The position numbers and the translations under genes are program-made. Of a stretch of 64,000 bases of DNA, positions 43,733 through 52,995 are shown piece after piece. How positions within the stretch are numbered: position 1 is the stretch's first letter; the number at the start of each line of letters is the position of its first letter. The stretch covers positions 2,604,001-2,668,000 of the forward strand of contig OW818657.1 of the NCBI GenBank assembly GCA_942492905.1, in the 5' to 3' direction. The DNA comes from CAIZWU01 sp942492905 (GTDB taxonomy: Bacteria; Verrucomicrobiota; Verrucomicrobiia; Verrucomicrobiales; V1-33). The notes under the pieces were generated by a model that ran no database searches, had not been told where the DNA came from, and was given only the letters and a program-made list of their open reading frames with translations.

Positions 43733-45064
43733 ATGTCCGCTTCACCTGTTACTCTTTTGTTGTTGGCCCTGGGAGCCATCGCAGTGCTGGTCCTGCTCGT
43801 GACGTGGCGGAAGATGAACGCGTTTCTGGCGCTGTTCCTCGCTTCGCTGGTGGTGGGGACCGGGGCCGGACTGACGCCCCTGACCGTGCTGAAACATTTC
43901 CAGGAGGGGCTGGGGGCCACCATGGGCGGGATAGCGGCCGTGATCGCACTGGGGGCGATGCTGGGCAAACTGCTGGCGGAGTCCGGGGCGGCTCAGGTGC
44001 TGGCGGAACGGTTCAGTGCGTTTTTCGGCCCGGCCCGGGTGGGCTGGTGTGTGGCTGCCCTAGCGGTTTCGGTGGGACTGGTGACCTGGTTTGCGGTGGG
44101 CCTGCTGCTGCTGCTGCCGATCATCATAACGCTTTCACGGGAAACGAAGCGGCCCTTTCTGCTGCTGGCGATTCCTCTACTCTCTTTTCTCTCGGTGATG
44201 CATGGACTGATGCCGCCGCATCCCGGTCCCGTGGCGGCAATTGCCGCGCTGGGGGCGAATACCGGGGCGGTGCTCGGCTGGGGATTCCTGATTGGATTGC
44301 CGACGGCGGCGGTGGCCGGCCCGTGGTTTGCCCGGATGGCGGTGCGGCGGCTGCAGGTGGATCCTCCAGTGCCTGCAGTGGACCCGGCCGCGGGCCGGCC
44401 GCGGCCTTCGTTTGCGGCGACCCTTTTGGTGGTCTGTCTGCCCATCGGGCTGATGATGATGTCCACCGCCGCGGAACTGCTGCTGGCGGAGGGCGGTCTG
44501 CGCACTGCCCTGACTTCCATCGGGCATCCGGTATTTGCCCTCACGATTGCGGTGCTGGTGGCGGCCTGGTTGTTCCAGCGGGCTTGCGGGTTCAGCCGGG
44601 CCACGATTCTAACATTCACCGAGCAGAGTGTCGGCGGCATTGGCATGGCCCTGCTGGTGGTCGCGGGCGGCGGCGGTTTTGCCCGGGTGCTGCGCGAAGC
44701 CGGCGTGGCTGATGCCCTCGGCAGTCTGGCAGGAACCCTGCACCTGCCACCGTTGATTTATGGGTGGATGGTGGCGGCTTTTATCCGCGTGGCTACAGGC
44801 TCCGCGACCGTGGCCATCACCACCGCAGCGGGAATTCTGGCCCCCATGGTGGCGGTGGATCCCACGATTCACCGGGAGATGCTGGTGCTGTCGATCGGCT
44901 GCGGCTCGCTTTTTCTATCACACCTCAATGACGGTGGATTCTGGATCGTCAAGGAATCGCTCGGCCTCACGGTGGGGCAGACCTTGAGGACGTGGACGGT
45001 GACCGAGACCCTGATCGGACTGGTGGGACTGGGGGCAGTGGTGGTGGTGGATGCTCTTTTATAA
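43733..45064 (+). CDS. GntP-family permease (gluconate / D-serine type)
   Basis: A 443-residue inner-membrane transporter with about 12 hydrophobic helices. GntP-family blocks are GLGATMGGIAAVIALGAMLGKLLAESGAAQ, LSVMHGLMPPHPGPVAAI, GGGGFARVLREAGV and LSHLNDGGFWIVKE. In E. coli the family includes gluconate transporters and the D-serine carrier DsdX. With a D-amino-acid PLP enzyme and RidA immediately upstream, a D-serine-like substrate is the better guess. Confidence 0.92.
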   Translation: MSASPVTLLLLALGAIAVLVLLVTWRKMNAFLALFLASLVVGTGAGLTPLTVLKHFQEGLGATMGGIAAVIALGAMLGKLLAESGAAQVLAERFSAFFGPARVGWCVAALAVSVGLVTWFAVGLLLLLPIIITLSRETKRPFLLLAIPLLSFLSVMHGLMPPHPGPVAAIAALGANTGAVLGWGFLIGLPTAAVAGPWFARMAVRRLQVDPPVPAVDPAAGRPRPSFAATLLVVCLPIGLMMMSTAAELLLAEGGLRTALTSIGHPVFALTIAVLVAAWLFQRACGFSRATILTFTEQSVGGIGMALLVVAGGGGFARVLREAGVADALGSLAGTLHLPPLIYGWMVAAFIRVATGSATVAITTAAGILAPMVAVDPTIHREMLVLSIGCGSLFLSHLNDGGFWIVKESLGLTVGQTLRTWTVTETLIGLVGLGAVVVVDALL

Positions 45065-45094
45065 CTTCTTGTCCGGCTGCCAATTCACTCCCCT

Positions 45095-46186
45095 ATGACC
45101 CTTCCTTTCATATTTGATGTTCATCTGGATCTGGCCCTGAACGCCATCGAATGGAACCGCGACCTGCGGCTGCCCCTGACAGAAGTGCGGCGGGTGGAGG
45201 CGCATCTGAACGACAAAGCCGGGCGCGGCCGCGGTACCGTAACCCTGCCGGAAATGCGGCGGGCGCGGATCGGGTTGTGTGTCGCCACCCAGCTGGCCCG
45301 GCTGGAGCATGATGCCTACAGTCCGGTCTTTGGCTGGCGCTCGGCCCCGCAGGCCTGGGCGATGACCCAGGGCCAGTTGGCGTGGTACCGCGCCATGGAG
45401 GAACTGGGGGAGATGGTGCAGATCCGCGATGCGGCCGGCCTGGAAAAACATCTCGCGGCTTGGGAGGCGGCGGATGATGAAACCGCGGCCCGGCTGCCGG
45501 TCGGTTATGTGCTGAGTCTGGAGGGGGCGGACTCTCTGGTCAGCGTCGCGCATTTGGAACGCGCCTGGGAGCAGGGCTTGCGCGCGATCGGGCCGGCGCA
45601 TTACGGGCCGGGAGTCTATGCCCAAGGGACTGATTCCATCGGCGGATTTCCGGCGCGGGGATTGGATCTGCTGAGGGAGTGCGGCCGGCTGGGCATGATC
45701 CTGGATATGACGCATTTGAGCGATGATTGTTTTTGGCAGGCGTTGGAGGTGTTTGAGGGGCCGGTGTGGGCCAGTCATCACAATGCGCGGGCCTTGGTCC
45801 CGCATCAGCGCCAGCTCAGCGATGACATGTTCCGGGCCCTTGTGGAGCGCGATGCGGTGACCGGCCTGGCGCTGGATGCCTGGATGATGGTGCCCGGCTG
45901 GCAGCGCGGGCAGACCACGCCGCAATCGGCCGGGCTGCATCTGGAAAAGCTGGTGGAGCATCTGGATCATTTCTGCCAGTTGGCGGGCAATGCCCGGCAT
46001 GTCGGACTGGGGACGGATCTGGATGGTTGTTTTGGCACCGAGCAGACTCCGCAGGGCCTGGATACCATTGCCGATCTGCAAAAACTCCCGGCGATGCTGG
46101 CGGCGCGCGGATATACCGAAGCAGACATTGCCGGAGTGATGTCTGGTAATTTCCTGCGCCGTCTGCGCAGTGCGTGGGGCACGTAA
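45095..46186 (+). CDS. M19 membrane-dipeptidase-family protein
   Basis: A 363-residue zinc dipeptidase of the renal dipeptidase family, without a signal peptide, so cytoplasmic. Motifs: DVHLDL (variant of the usual DGHNDL), YVLSLEGAD with the bridging Glu, ILDMTHLSD and ASHHNAR for the metal His residues, and GLGTDLDG near the C-terminus. The family cleaves dipeptides and tolerates a D-residue at the C-terminal side. It follows the GntP permease by 30 bp and probably belongs to the same operon, feeding free D-amino acids to the PLP enzyme. Confidence 0.9.
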   Translation: MTLPFIFDVHLDLALNAIEWNRDLRLPLTEVRRVEAHLNDKAGRGRGTVTLPEMRRARIGLCVATQLARLEHDAYSPVFGWRSAPQAWAMTQGQLAWYRAMEELGEMVQIRDAAGLEKHLAAWEAADDETAARLPVGYVLSLEGADSLVSVAHLERAWEQGLRAIGPAHYGPGVYAQGTDSIGGFPARGLDLLRECGRLGMILDMTHLSDDCFWQALEVFEGPVWASHHNARALVPHQRQLSDDMFRALVERDAVTGLALDAWMMVPGWQRGQTTPQSAGLHLEKLVEHLDHFCQLAGNARHVGLGTDLDGCFGTEQTPQGLDTIADLQKLPAMLAARGYTEADIAGVMSGNFLRRLRSAWGT

Positions 46187-46222
46187 TTCAGTCAGGAGCC
46201 AAGTAATACTCCCTCAACACTT

Positions 46223-48403
46223 ATGATCCGGGCCTGCCTCATCCTTCTCACCGCCACTGCGGCGGGCGGGGCCGCAGAACCGGCCAAGGTCTGGCAGAAC
46301 ACCCGTCTGTCAGGATCGCCGGAAGCCCCGCCCCCGATGCGGTCGGTCCGGGCTTATCCGGGGCTGGCGGTGCAACGGCCGGTGGCGCTCGAGTGGGAGC
46401 CGGGTACGGGGAATCTGCTGATGCTGCAGAACTATGCGTGGAGTGAGGACCGGACGATTCTGAAACGGTTCGCCGCGCGGCCGGAAGTGGCCGCCGCGGA
46501 AACCCTGCTGGAATTGCCCGAGATGGCCTACACCATCTGCTTTCATCCGCGTTATGCGGAGAATGGTTATCTCTATCTGGGCCGCAATGGTCCCGGCCCC
46601 GGGCGGGGGAAATCCTCACGTCTGGTACGCTACACGGTTTCCCGGCAGGCTCCCTACCAACTGGTGGAGGGATCGGCCACGGTGATAATCGAGTGGTCAT
46701 CCGATGGCCATAACGGAGCGGCCGCCGCTTTCGGACGGGACGGCATGCTCTATGTCACCAGCGGGGATGGCACCGCCCAGTCCGATGCCGATCAGGCCGG
46801 TCAGGATACCGCTTCGATGCGGTCCAAGGTGCTGCGGATTGATGTGGATGGCGCGCCGCCCGGACAGGCTTACATGGTGCCGCCTGACAATCCCTTCCGG
46901 GACAATCCTCAGGTGCGCCCCGAGACGTGGGCCTACGGATTCCGCAATCCATGGCGGATCACCTCGGATCCGGAGAGCGGGCAGATCTGGGTCGGACAAA
47001 ATGGTCAGGATCTCCGCGAATACGCCAACCTCCTGGAGCGCGGGGCCAACTATGGCTGGAGTGAATACGAAGGCAGCCGGGAATTCATCCCCGGACGGTT
47101 GAAGGGGCCGGCTCCCTTCACCCCGCCCACCATCGAGCACGACCACGCGGCCTTCCGCTCCCTCACCGGAGGTTTTGTCTACCGCGGGAAGCGCTTCCCG
47201 GAATTGACCGGGGCCTATCTCTACGGCGACTACGGTACCGGCCGGGTGTGGGCGGCGAAGCATGATGGAAAGAAACTGTTATGGAACCGGGAGATCGCCG
47301 ACACCCCGGGAGCCATCGCTGGTTTCGGGACCAATCCGGAGGGTGACATTCTGATCGCGGATCACCTTGGGGATGCCATTCTCAAGCTCGAACCGGCTCC
47401 GGCCGACGACCCGGGAGCCAAGCCTTTTCCCACGCGGCTGAGCGACACCGGACTCTTTACCAATGTGGCGGCGTTGCAGCCCATGGAAGGGATTCATCCT
47501 TACGAAATCAATGCGCCGGCTTGGCATGATGGCGCCAGGGGAGAGCGGCTTTTGGCGTTGCCGGGCACCGCCTGCGCCGAGTTTTTCCCGGCCCATGAAA
47601 CCGGGGCGGCCTGGAAATCGTGGAACCTCCCTGACGGAACGGTGGTCGTGCAGACCCTCACCTTGCCGGAAGAGGGAACCCGGCCGGCCCGCCGCATGGA
47701 AACACGCCTGCTCGTCAAGGAGCACAGCGATTGGGCGGCTTACAGTTATCTCTGGAATGAGGCTCAAACGGATGCCACCCTCGTGCCGAAGGAAGGCACC
47801 CGGGTGCCGGTGGGCGGACGCGAATGGTTGGTGCCAAGCCGGGGCGATTGTGTCGCCTGTCATGGCCGGGGAGCCAATTATGTGTTGGGTTTGACCAATG
47901 CCCAGCTGAACCGGGAGGTCAGGAGGGAAGGGGGCTTGAAGCATCAACTCGAAGCCTTTGCGGAGGCCGGATGGGTGCAGACCAAAACCGGCGAGGGACA
48001 ATTTTCCCCGGGCCTGCCCAAACCGGTGCCGGACCAGCCGCGGCTGGTGGATCCAGCTGACAGCACGGCTCCACTGGCCGACCGCGCCAAGGCCTGGCTG
48101 GCCACCAACTGCTCCCATTGCCATCTGCCGGAAGGCGGCGGCAACAGTGCCATGAACCTCGCTCCCTGGGCGTCCGGGGCCGATCAACATTTGTTGAATG
48201 CCTTGCCGCAGCATGGGGATCTGGGCCTTTCCAATGCCCGCCTGATCACGCCCGGAGATGTCGGCCGCTCCGTGCTCCCCGTCCGCGTGATGAGCCGGGG
48301 TCCCGGCCAGATGCCGCCCATTGGCACCCTGCAGATCGATCCGGCCGGGCTGCAATTGCTGATCGCCTGGCTGCAGAGCCTGCCTGCGGTGCCGGAGAAG
48401 TGA
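46223..48403 (+). CDS. GSDH-type sugar dehydrogenase with two cytochrome-c motifs
   Basis: Exported 726-residue protein. The signal peptide (1-18) precedes a PQQ-dependent soluble glucose/sorbosone dehydrogenase-like propeller (about 40-395): HNGAAAAFGRDGMLYVTSGDG, SKVLRIDVDG, YGFRNPWRI, GANYGWSEYEG and YLYGDYGTGRVW. The second half (about 410-720) carries two CxxCH heme motifs, CVACH (543-547) and CSHCH (630-634). The architecture suggests oxidation of a sugar with direct transfer to c-type heme. It lies 36 bp after the dipeptidase gene but belongs to a different process. Confidence 0.88.
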   Translation: MIRACLILLTATAAGGAAEPAKVWQNTRLSGSPEAPPPMRSVRAYPGLAVQRPVALEWEPGTGNLLMLQNYAWSEDRTILKRFAARPEVAAAETLLELPEMAYTICFHPRYAENGYLYLGRNGPGPGRGKSSRLVRYTVSRQAPYQLVEGSATVIIEWSSDGHNGAAAAFGRDGMLYVTSGDGTAQSDADQAGQDTASMRSKVLRIDVDGAPPGQAYMVPPDNPFRDNPQVRPETWAYGFRNPWRITSDPESGQIWVGQNGQDLREYANLLERGANYGWSEYEGSREFIPGRLKGPAPFTPPTIEHDHAAFRSLTGGFVYRGKRFPELTGAYLYGDYGTGRVWAAKHDGKKLLWNREIADTPGAIAGFGTNPEGDILIADHLGDAILKLEPAPADDPGAKPFPTRLSDTGLFTNVAALQPMEGIHPYEINAPAWHDGARGERLLALPGTACAEFFPAHETGAAWKSWNLPDGTVVVQTLTLPEEGTRPARRMETRLLVKEHSDWAAYSYLWNEAQTDATLVPKEGTRVPVGGREWLVPSRGDCVACHGRGANYVLGLTNAQLNREVRREGGLKHQLEAFAEAGWVQTKTGEGQFSPGLPKPVPDQPRLVDPADSTAPLADRAKAWLATNCSHCHLPEGGGNSAMNLAPWASGADQHLLNALPQHGDLGLSNARLITPGDVGRSVLPVRVMSRGPGQMPPIGTLQIDPAGLQLLIAWLQSLPAVPEK

Positions 48404-48451
48404 GTGCGGGGCGGACCCGGAAATCCCGGAGGATGGCAATAAAAGAACCAG

Positions 48452-49246
48452 CTAGGGGCGCAGAAACCGGGCCAGCCCTGCGAGGTCATCGGTGCCGATC
48501 AAATCCACTCCCGCGGCCTGCAATTCGCGCCACACTTCGGGTCGGTCGGGCGTGTTCCAGAAGCGCAGCTGCCGGCCCTGGGCGTGGACGCGGGTGGTGA
48601 GTTGCGTGAGGCTGGTGCGGATCTCCGGAGGCATTTCGCCGGTCCAACGCCATTTGAATTCAGTGGCCCAGTTCACACTGATCCAAGGCACAAGGTCAGG
48701 GGAAACGTTGGTCTCCAAATCCTCCATCCGTCCATCAATCGCCGCATGCCGCACCAATTGGGCGGCGGGTTCGGCACGGGCGCGGTTGCCGGAAATGAGA
48801 ACGCTGACGGCACCGGGTTCGGTTTTGCCATTCCGGTAGATGGTCAGGATTTCCGCGTAACCCTGGAGCACGCGGTCCAAGGCGGCATAGGTCGTCACGG
48901 CCTCGGATTTCACATCAACCAACAGGGTCAGGACCGGCCCATCCGGGTAGACCCGTCCGCCATGGGTCTGCACCTGCCGGCGCAGGGGATCAAGATAGAG
49001 CGCCTCGAGGGTGCGGGCCGGCTGGGCATCCTTCAGGTCATGGGCCACGAGGAGTTGGCCATCGACCAGATAAATGTCAGCCTCTATCGAGCAGAATCCC
49101 TGCTGCAGGGCGTCGTGCAGCGGCCTGGCGTGGGCGTAGTCATTGTGCGCATGAGCCGGCGGCAACGGCAGCGGCACTGGTTTCGGATCCTCCGCCTGGC
49201 TCAGGCAGATCAGGGTGAACAGCAGGGCGCCGCAACGGATGATCAT
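48452..49246 (-). CDS. Exported PI-PLC/GDPD-fold phosphodiesterase-like protein
   Basis: A 264-residue secreted protein of the PLC-like phosphodiesterase TIM barrel. The start at 49246 (MIIRCGALLF) gives a signal peptide ending SQAED. Visible features are AHAHNDYAH (catalytic-type His), FCSIEADIYLVDGQLLVAHD (acidic metal ligands and second His), LLVDVKSE and ISVNWATEFKW. The C-terminal GVDLIGTDDLAGLARFL closes the barrel as in glycerophosphodiesterases. The substrate is unknown; a role in phosphate scavenging or lipid turnover is inference. It is convergent with the dehydrogenase gene. Confidence 0.8.
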   Translation of the reverse strand: MIIRCGALLFTLICLSQAEDPKPVPLPLPPAHAHNDYAHARPLHDALQQGFCSIEADIYLVDGQLLVAHDLKDAQPARTLEALYLDPLRRQVQTHGGRVYPDGPVLTLLVDVKSEAVTTYAALDRVLQGYAEILTIYRNGKTEPGAVSVLISGNRARAEPAAQLVRHAAIDGRMEDLETNVSPDLVPWISVNWATEFKWRWTGEMPPEIRTSLTQLTTRVHAQGRQLRFWNTPDRPEVWRELQAAGVDLIGTDDLAGLARFLRP

Positions 49247-49368
49247 CAGGACGGGTTGGGGAAAGGGAGGTTTCAAGGTTTGGAAAATACGGAACCTCCA
49301 ACTGAATGACAAGGAATTCCGGCACGATGGGAGATTGCAAAGCGGCTGGGAATGCATGAGACAATCCC

Positions 49369-50463
49369 ATGAAGCTGCTACTCCTTCCGATTCTTCATGG
49401 CATCACCACGCTGGCCCTGGGCGAGGAGGCGGGCCCGCTGACAATCTGGAGGGAGAAGGCCCAGCCGATAGTCCCGCAGCATTACCTCTGCCATTACACC
49501 GCGACGCCTTTGGTGGTCGATGGCAAAATGGATGAGGCCGCGTGGGCCGCAGCGCCGTGGACGGCGGATTTCCAGGACATCGAAGGCGATGCGAAACCGA
49601 AGCCCACCTTCCGCACCCGGGCGAAGATGCTGTGGGATGAACAGTATTTTTACATCGCCGCGGAAATGGAGGAACCGCATGTCTGGGGCACCCTGACGAA
49701 ACACGACGAGGTGATTTTTGCCGATCCGGACTTTGAGGTATTCCTCGATCCTGATGGCGATACCCACGAGTATTACGAGTTCGAAATGAATGCCCTGAAT
49801 ACCGGTTGGGATCTCTTTTTGCCCAAACCCTACAAGGATGGCGGCAAGGCCCAGAATGAATGGGAGATTCCCGGATTGAAGACTGCCGTCCAGGTGCGCG
49901 GCACGTTGAACAACGCTTCCGACAAGGATGACGGGTGGGATGTGGAACTCGCCATTCCGTGGAAGGTGCTGGGTGAATTTGCCCACCGTGCAGCCCCGCC
50001 TCTGGAAGGCGATCAATGGCGGGCAGGTTTCTCGCGGGTGGAGTGGCAGATTGAAATCAAGGACGGTAAATATGTGAAGATTCCCAAAACTCCGGAGAAC
50101 AACTGGGTGTGGTCACCGCAGGGGGTGATTGACATGCACCGGCCCGAGACGTGGGGGTATGTCCAGTTCACCAGGCTGGCTCCGGGGGCGGTGGAGTTCA
50201 AACCGGACCCTGCCGCAAAAATGCGTTATGCGTTGATGGAAGTGTATTATGCCCAGATCGGGTTTTTCAAAAAACACGCCCGTTGGTCGCTCGATTTCAA
50301 GGAGTTGGGGGTGGTTCCTCCCGCCACGGAGGGGATGAGCGATTGGACCCTGCAGGCCACGCCGGAAGGTTATGAATGTTCGGTGGCGTGGCAAGTCCCG
50401 GCCAGCGTCACGGCACAGCGCTGGTCCATCCAGCAGGACGCCCACCTTCAGCAGAAGAAATAA
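49369..50463 (+). CDS. Exported CBM9-like carbohydrate-binding protein
   Basis: A 364-residue exported protein with a signal peptide (1-18) and a carbohydrate-binding family 9-like (DOMON-related) domain at about 40-275. Typical segments are PLVVDGKMDEAAWAAAPW, AKMLWDEQYFYIAAEMEEPHVW, DPDFEVFLDPDGDTHEYYEFEMNA and GWDVELAIPWKVLGE. A short helical C-terminal region follows. It likely binds a glycan, with no catalytic site visible. The next gene starts 3 bp after its stop, so co-expression with the transglutaminase/hydrolase fusion is likely. Confidence 0.85.
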   Translation: MKLLLLPILHGITTLALGEEAGPLTIWREKAQPIVPQHYLCHYTATPLVVDGKMDEAAWAAAPWTADFQDIEGDAKPKPTFRTRAKMLWDEQYFYIAAEMEEPHVWGTLTKHDEVIFADPDFEVFLDPDGDTHEYYEFEMNALNTGWDLFLPKPYKDGGKAQNEWEIPGLKTAVQVRGTLNNASDKDDGWDVELAIPWKVLGEFAHRAAPPLEGDQWRAGFSRVEWQIEIKDGKYVKIPKTPENNWVWSPQGVIDMHRPETWGYVQFTRLAPGAVEFKPDPAAKMRYALMEVYYAQIGFFKKHARWSLDFKELGVVPPATEGMSDWTLQATPEGYECSVAWQVPASVTAQRWSIQQDAHLQQKK

Positions 50464-50466
50464 CTC

Positions 50467-52845
50467 ATGATCAAGCCTCTATTCTTTTTCTTCGCAATGG
50501 CCCTGCTGCCGGTCCGGGCGGCCGGTCCGTGGTGGCCGGAGCCGGTAGCGGCCGCCCTGTCGAACTCCGCCGGGAATCTGGCGGAACTGACCCGGGCCCT
50601 GACGGAGGTGCCGGAGGCGCAACGGGCGGGCATGGGGTTCCTCATTGAGAATATGCCGGTGGTGGACCTGCAGTCCCTCAAGGCGGATTTCCTGCTCGAT
50701 CATGTGGCCAGAACTTATGAAACCATGGCCGGCGTGCCATGGAGCCAGCAGGTGCCCCCTGACATTTTTTTGAATGACATCCTGCCTTATGCCAGCCTCA
50801 ACGAAGCCCGGGATGGAGGCCGCCAGCGGATGCGCGAGATCGCGGCTCCCTTGGTGAAGGAATGTAAAACGCCGGGCGAAGCGGCCATGGTGCTCAATCA
50901 AAAGCTGTTTGGCACCATCAATGTAAAATATTCCACCACGCGCCGGAAGCCCGATCAGAGCGCCCTCGAAAGCATGCAAAGCGGGGTGGCCACCTGCAGC
51001 GGGCTTTCCATCCTGCTGGTCGATGCCTGCCGTGCGGTGGGAGTGCCGGCCCGGGTGGTGGGCACGCCGATGTGGACCAACCTCCGCGGAAACCACACCT
51101 GGGTGGAAGTCTGGGATGGGGACTGGAAATTTGCCGGAGCCGCCGAACCGGACGCCAAGGGACTCAATCACGGTTGGTTTGCCGGCGATGCGGCCAAGGC
51201 GGTGGGCGATGTGCCGCGGCATGCCATTTACGCCAGCAGTTTCAAGAAAACGGGGCTCTCCTTTCCTCTGGTATGGGACCGCGGACTGGACTGGGTAGGG
51301 GCGGTCAATGTCACGGCGCGTTATGCCCGTAGTGATACTGCTCCCGTGCCTGCCGGAAAGGTTCGTCTGCTGGTGAAGGTGCTTGACCGTCCGGCAGGCC
51401 AGCGCGTCGCAGCCAAGGTCAGCCTGGTGGAGGCCGGAGGGGGGACGGAGAAGCTGGAAGGCGTCAGCCGGGATGAACAGGCCGACCTCAATAACATTCT
51501 GCCATTCACCCTCGATCCCGGCCGGGAGTATCTCCTCCGCGTGGAGCTTGGCGGCAAAACAGTCGAGCAAAAAGTCCTCACGGAAAAAACGACCGAACAA
51601 ACCGTGACCATTCCGCTGGCTTCGGTTTCCCCTGATCCCTCCCCGCCGGACTCTCTGGCCACCTCTGCCCAGGCAGTGGTCGACTTCAAGGCATGGGTCG
51701 CCCCGGCCCGCGATTTGCGTCCTGATCTGCAAGGCGCCGGGTTTGCCGGGAAGGCTCTTTCGAAGGATGATGCCGTCCTCGTGCAGGCCGGATTGTGGGG
51801 TGATCACGAGGCCTTGATCCGGGAAACCCGTGCTACCGAAATGGCCGCCAAAACCATCGAGCTGAAAGGGAAGGTCATGAAATTCGAGACGGTGGATTTT
51901 CCGGCCAAAACGGTAACTGCCCCCAGTGGCCGAAGTCTGTTCATTTCCATGCACGGAGGAGGCGGCGCGCCGCCGCGGGTCAACGAATCCCAGTGGCGGA
52001 ATCAGATCAAGCTGGGGCAGGGGTATGCTCCGGAAGAGGGAATCTATCTGGCTCCCCGCGCCCCCACCGATACGTGGAACCTGTGGCACGAGGCGCACAT
52101 TGATGTCTTTTTCGACCGGATCATCGAGAACCTCGTGGTGCTGGAAAAGGTGAATCCGGACCGGGTGTATCTGCTCGGTTACTCTGCGGGCGGGGACGGG
52201 GTCTATCAACTGGCACCGCGCATGGCGGACCGCTGGGCGGCAGTTTCCATGATGGCCGGACACCCTAATGAAACCTCGCCCGTGGGGCTGCGGAATGTGC
52301 CCTTTGCCCTCCAGGTGGGCGGCAATGACGCCGCCTACCGGCGCAATGAGATTGCCGCCGAATGGGGGAAGAAACTGGATGTCCTCCAGGAGGCCGATCC
52401 GTCTGGATATCCCCACTTCACGGAAGTGCATGCCGGCAAGGGCCACTGGATGGAGATGGCGGACCGGAAGGCGATTCCCTGGATGGAGAAATTCACCCGG
52501 CAGCCCCTTCCGGAAAAGATTGTGTGGCGTCAGGATGATGTCATCCACGACCGTTTTTATTGGCTGGAGGTTCCCCATGGGCAGGCCGCCGCCGGTCAGG
52601 AAATCACGGCCGTGCGCTCCGGGCAGACTATCAGCCTGACCGCTTCCGCCGGGGTCCGCAGTGTCACCGTGCTGTTGAATGATGCCATGCTTGACCTCGA
52701 CCAGCCGGTCATGATCAAGGCCGGTGGAACGGAAGTGTTTTCCGGACGCCTCCCCCGTACGGCGGCGACCCTCGAACGCACCTTGTCAAACCGCGGGGAT
52801 CCGCGCTCCGTCTTCAGCGCAGCGGTCACGGTGACTCTGCCGTAA
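50467..52845 (+). CDS. Transglutaminase-like / alpha-beta-hydrolase fusion, exported
   Basis: Exported 792-residue protein. After the signal peptide comes a transglutaminase-like cysteine protease fold (about 110-260) with the triad Cys177 (VATCSGLSILLVDACRAVGVPARVVG), His210 (NHTWVEVWDG) and Asp219. A beta-sandwich linker (about 290-390) precedes an esterase-type alpha/beta hydrolase domain (about 480-680). That domain shows LFISMHGGGGAPP as oxyanion region, LLGYSAGGDGVYQL with nucleophile Ser573 and HAGKGHWM with the likely His. The C-terminal ~100 residues form another beta module. The fusion suggests peptide or ester cleavage of an extracellular polymer. It is coupled to the CBM9 gene upstream. 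Confidence 0.82.
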   Translation: MIKPLFFFFAMALLPVRAAGPWWPEPVAAALSNSAGNLAELTRALTEVPEAQRAGMGFLIENMPVVDLQSLKADFLLDHVARTYETMAGVPWSQQVPPDIFLNDILPYASLNEARDGGRQRMREIAAPLVKECKTPGEAAMVLNQKLFGTINVKYSTTRRKPDQSALESMQSGVATCSGLSILLVDACRAVGVPARVVGTPMWTNLRGNHTWVEVWDGDWKFAGAAEPDAKGLNHGWFAGDAAKAVGDVPRHAIYASSFKKTGLSFPLVWDRGLDWVGAVNVTARYARSDTAPVPAGKVRLLVKVLDRPAGQRVAAKVSLVEAGGGTEKLEGVSRDEQADLNNILPFTLDPGREYLLRVELGGKTVEQKVLTEKTTEQTVTIPLASVSPDPSPPDSLATSAQAVVDFKAWVAPARDLRPDLQGAGFAGKALSKDDAVLVQAGLWGDHEALIRETRATEMAAKTIELKGKVMKFETVDFPAKTVTAPSGRSLFISMHGGGGAPPRVNESQWRNQIKLGQGYAPEEGIYLAPRAPTDTWNLWHEAHIDVFFDRIIENLVVLEKVNPDRVYLLGYSAGGDGVYQLAPRMADRWAAVSMMAGHPNETSPVGLRNVPFALQVGGNDAAYRRNEIAAEWGKKLDVLQEADPSGYPHFTEVHAGKGHWMEMADRKAIPWMEKFTRQPLPEKIVWRQDDVIHDRFYWLEVPHGQAAAGQEITAVRSGQTISLTASAGVRSVTVLLNDAMLDLDQPVMIKAGGTEVFSGRLPRTAATLERTLSNRGDPRSVFSAAVTVTLP

Positions 52846-52995
52846 GCGCAGATTGCGGAAGCGGGGTGTTAGACCAGCTTCGATGGAGAGGCACTGCAGG
52901 GAGCTCCCGGGCAAAGGGAAGGGGGCCGCATCGCTGACTAAACGGTTACGATGACAAAGTTGCCGTAGTTCTGGAAACAGTGGATAGGATGCGGT

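Noticed and set aside
50479..52578. Minus-strand open frame of 699 codons opposite the transglutaminase fusion
   Set aside because: The opposite strand encodes two intact catalytic triads; this frame has no family features.
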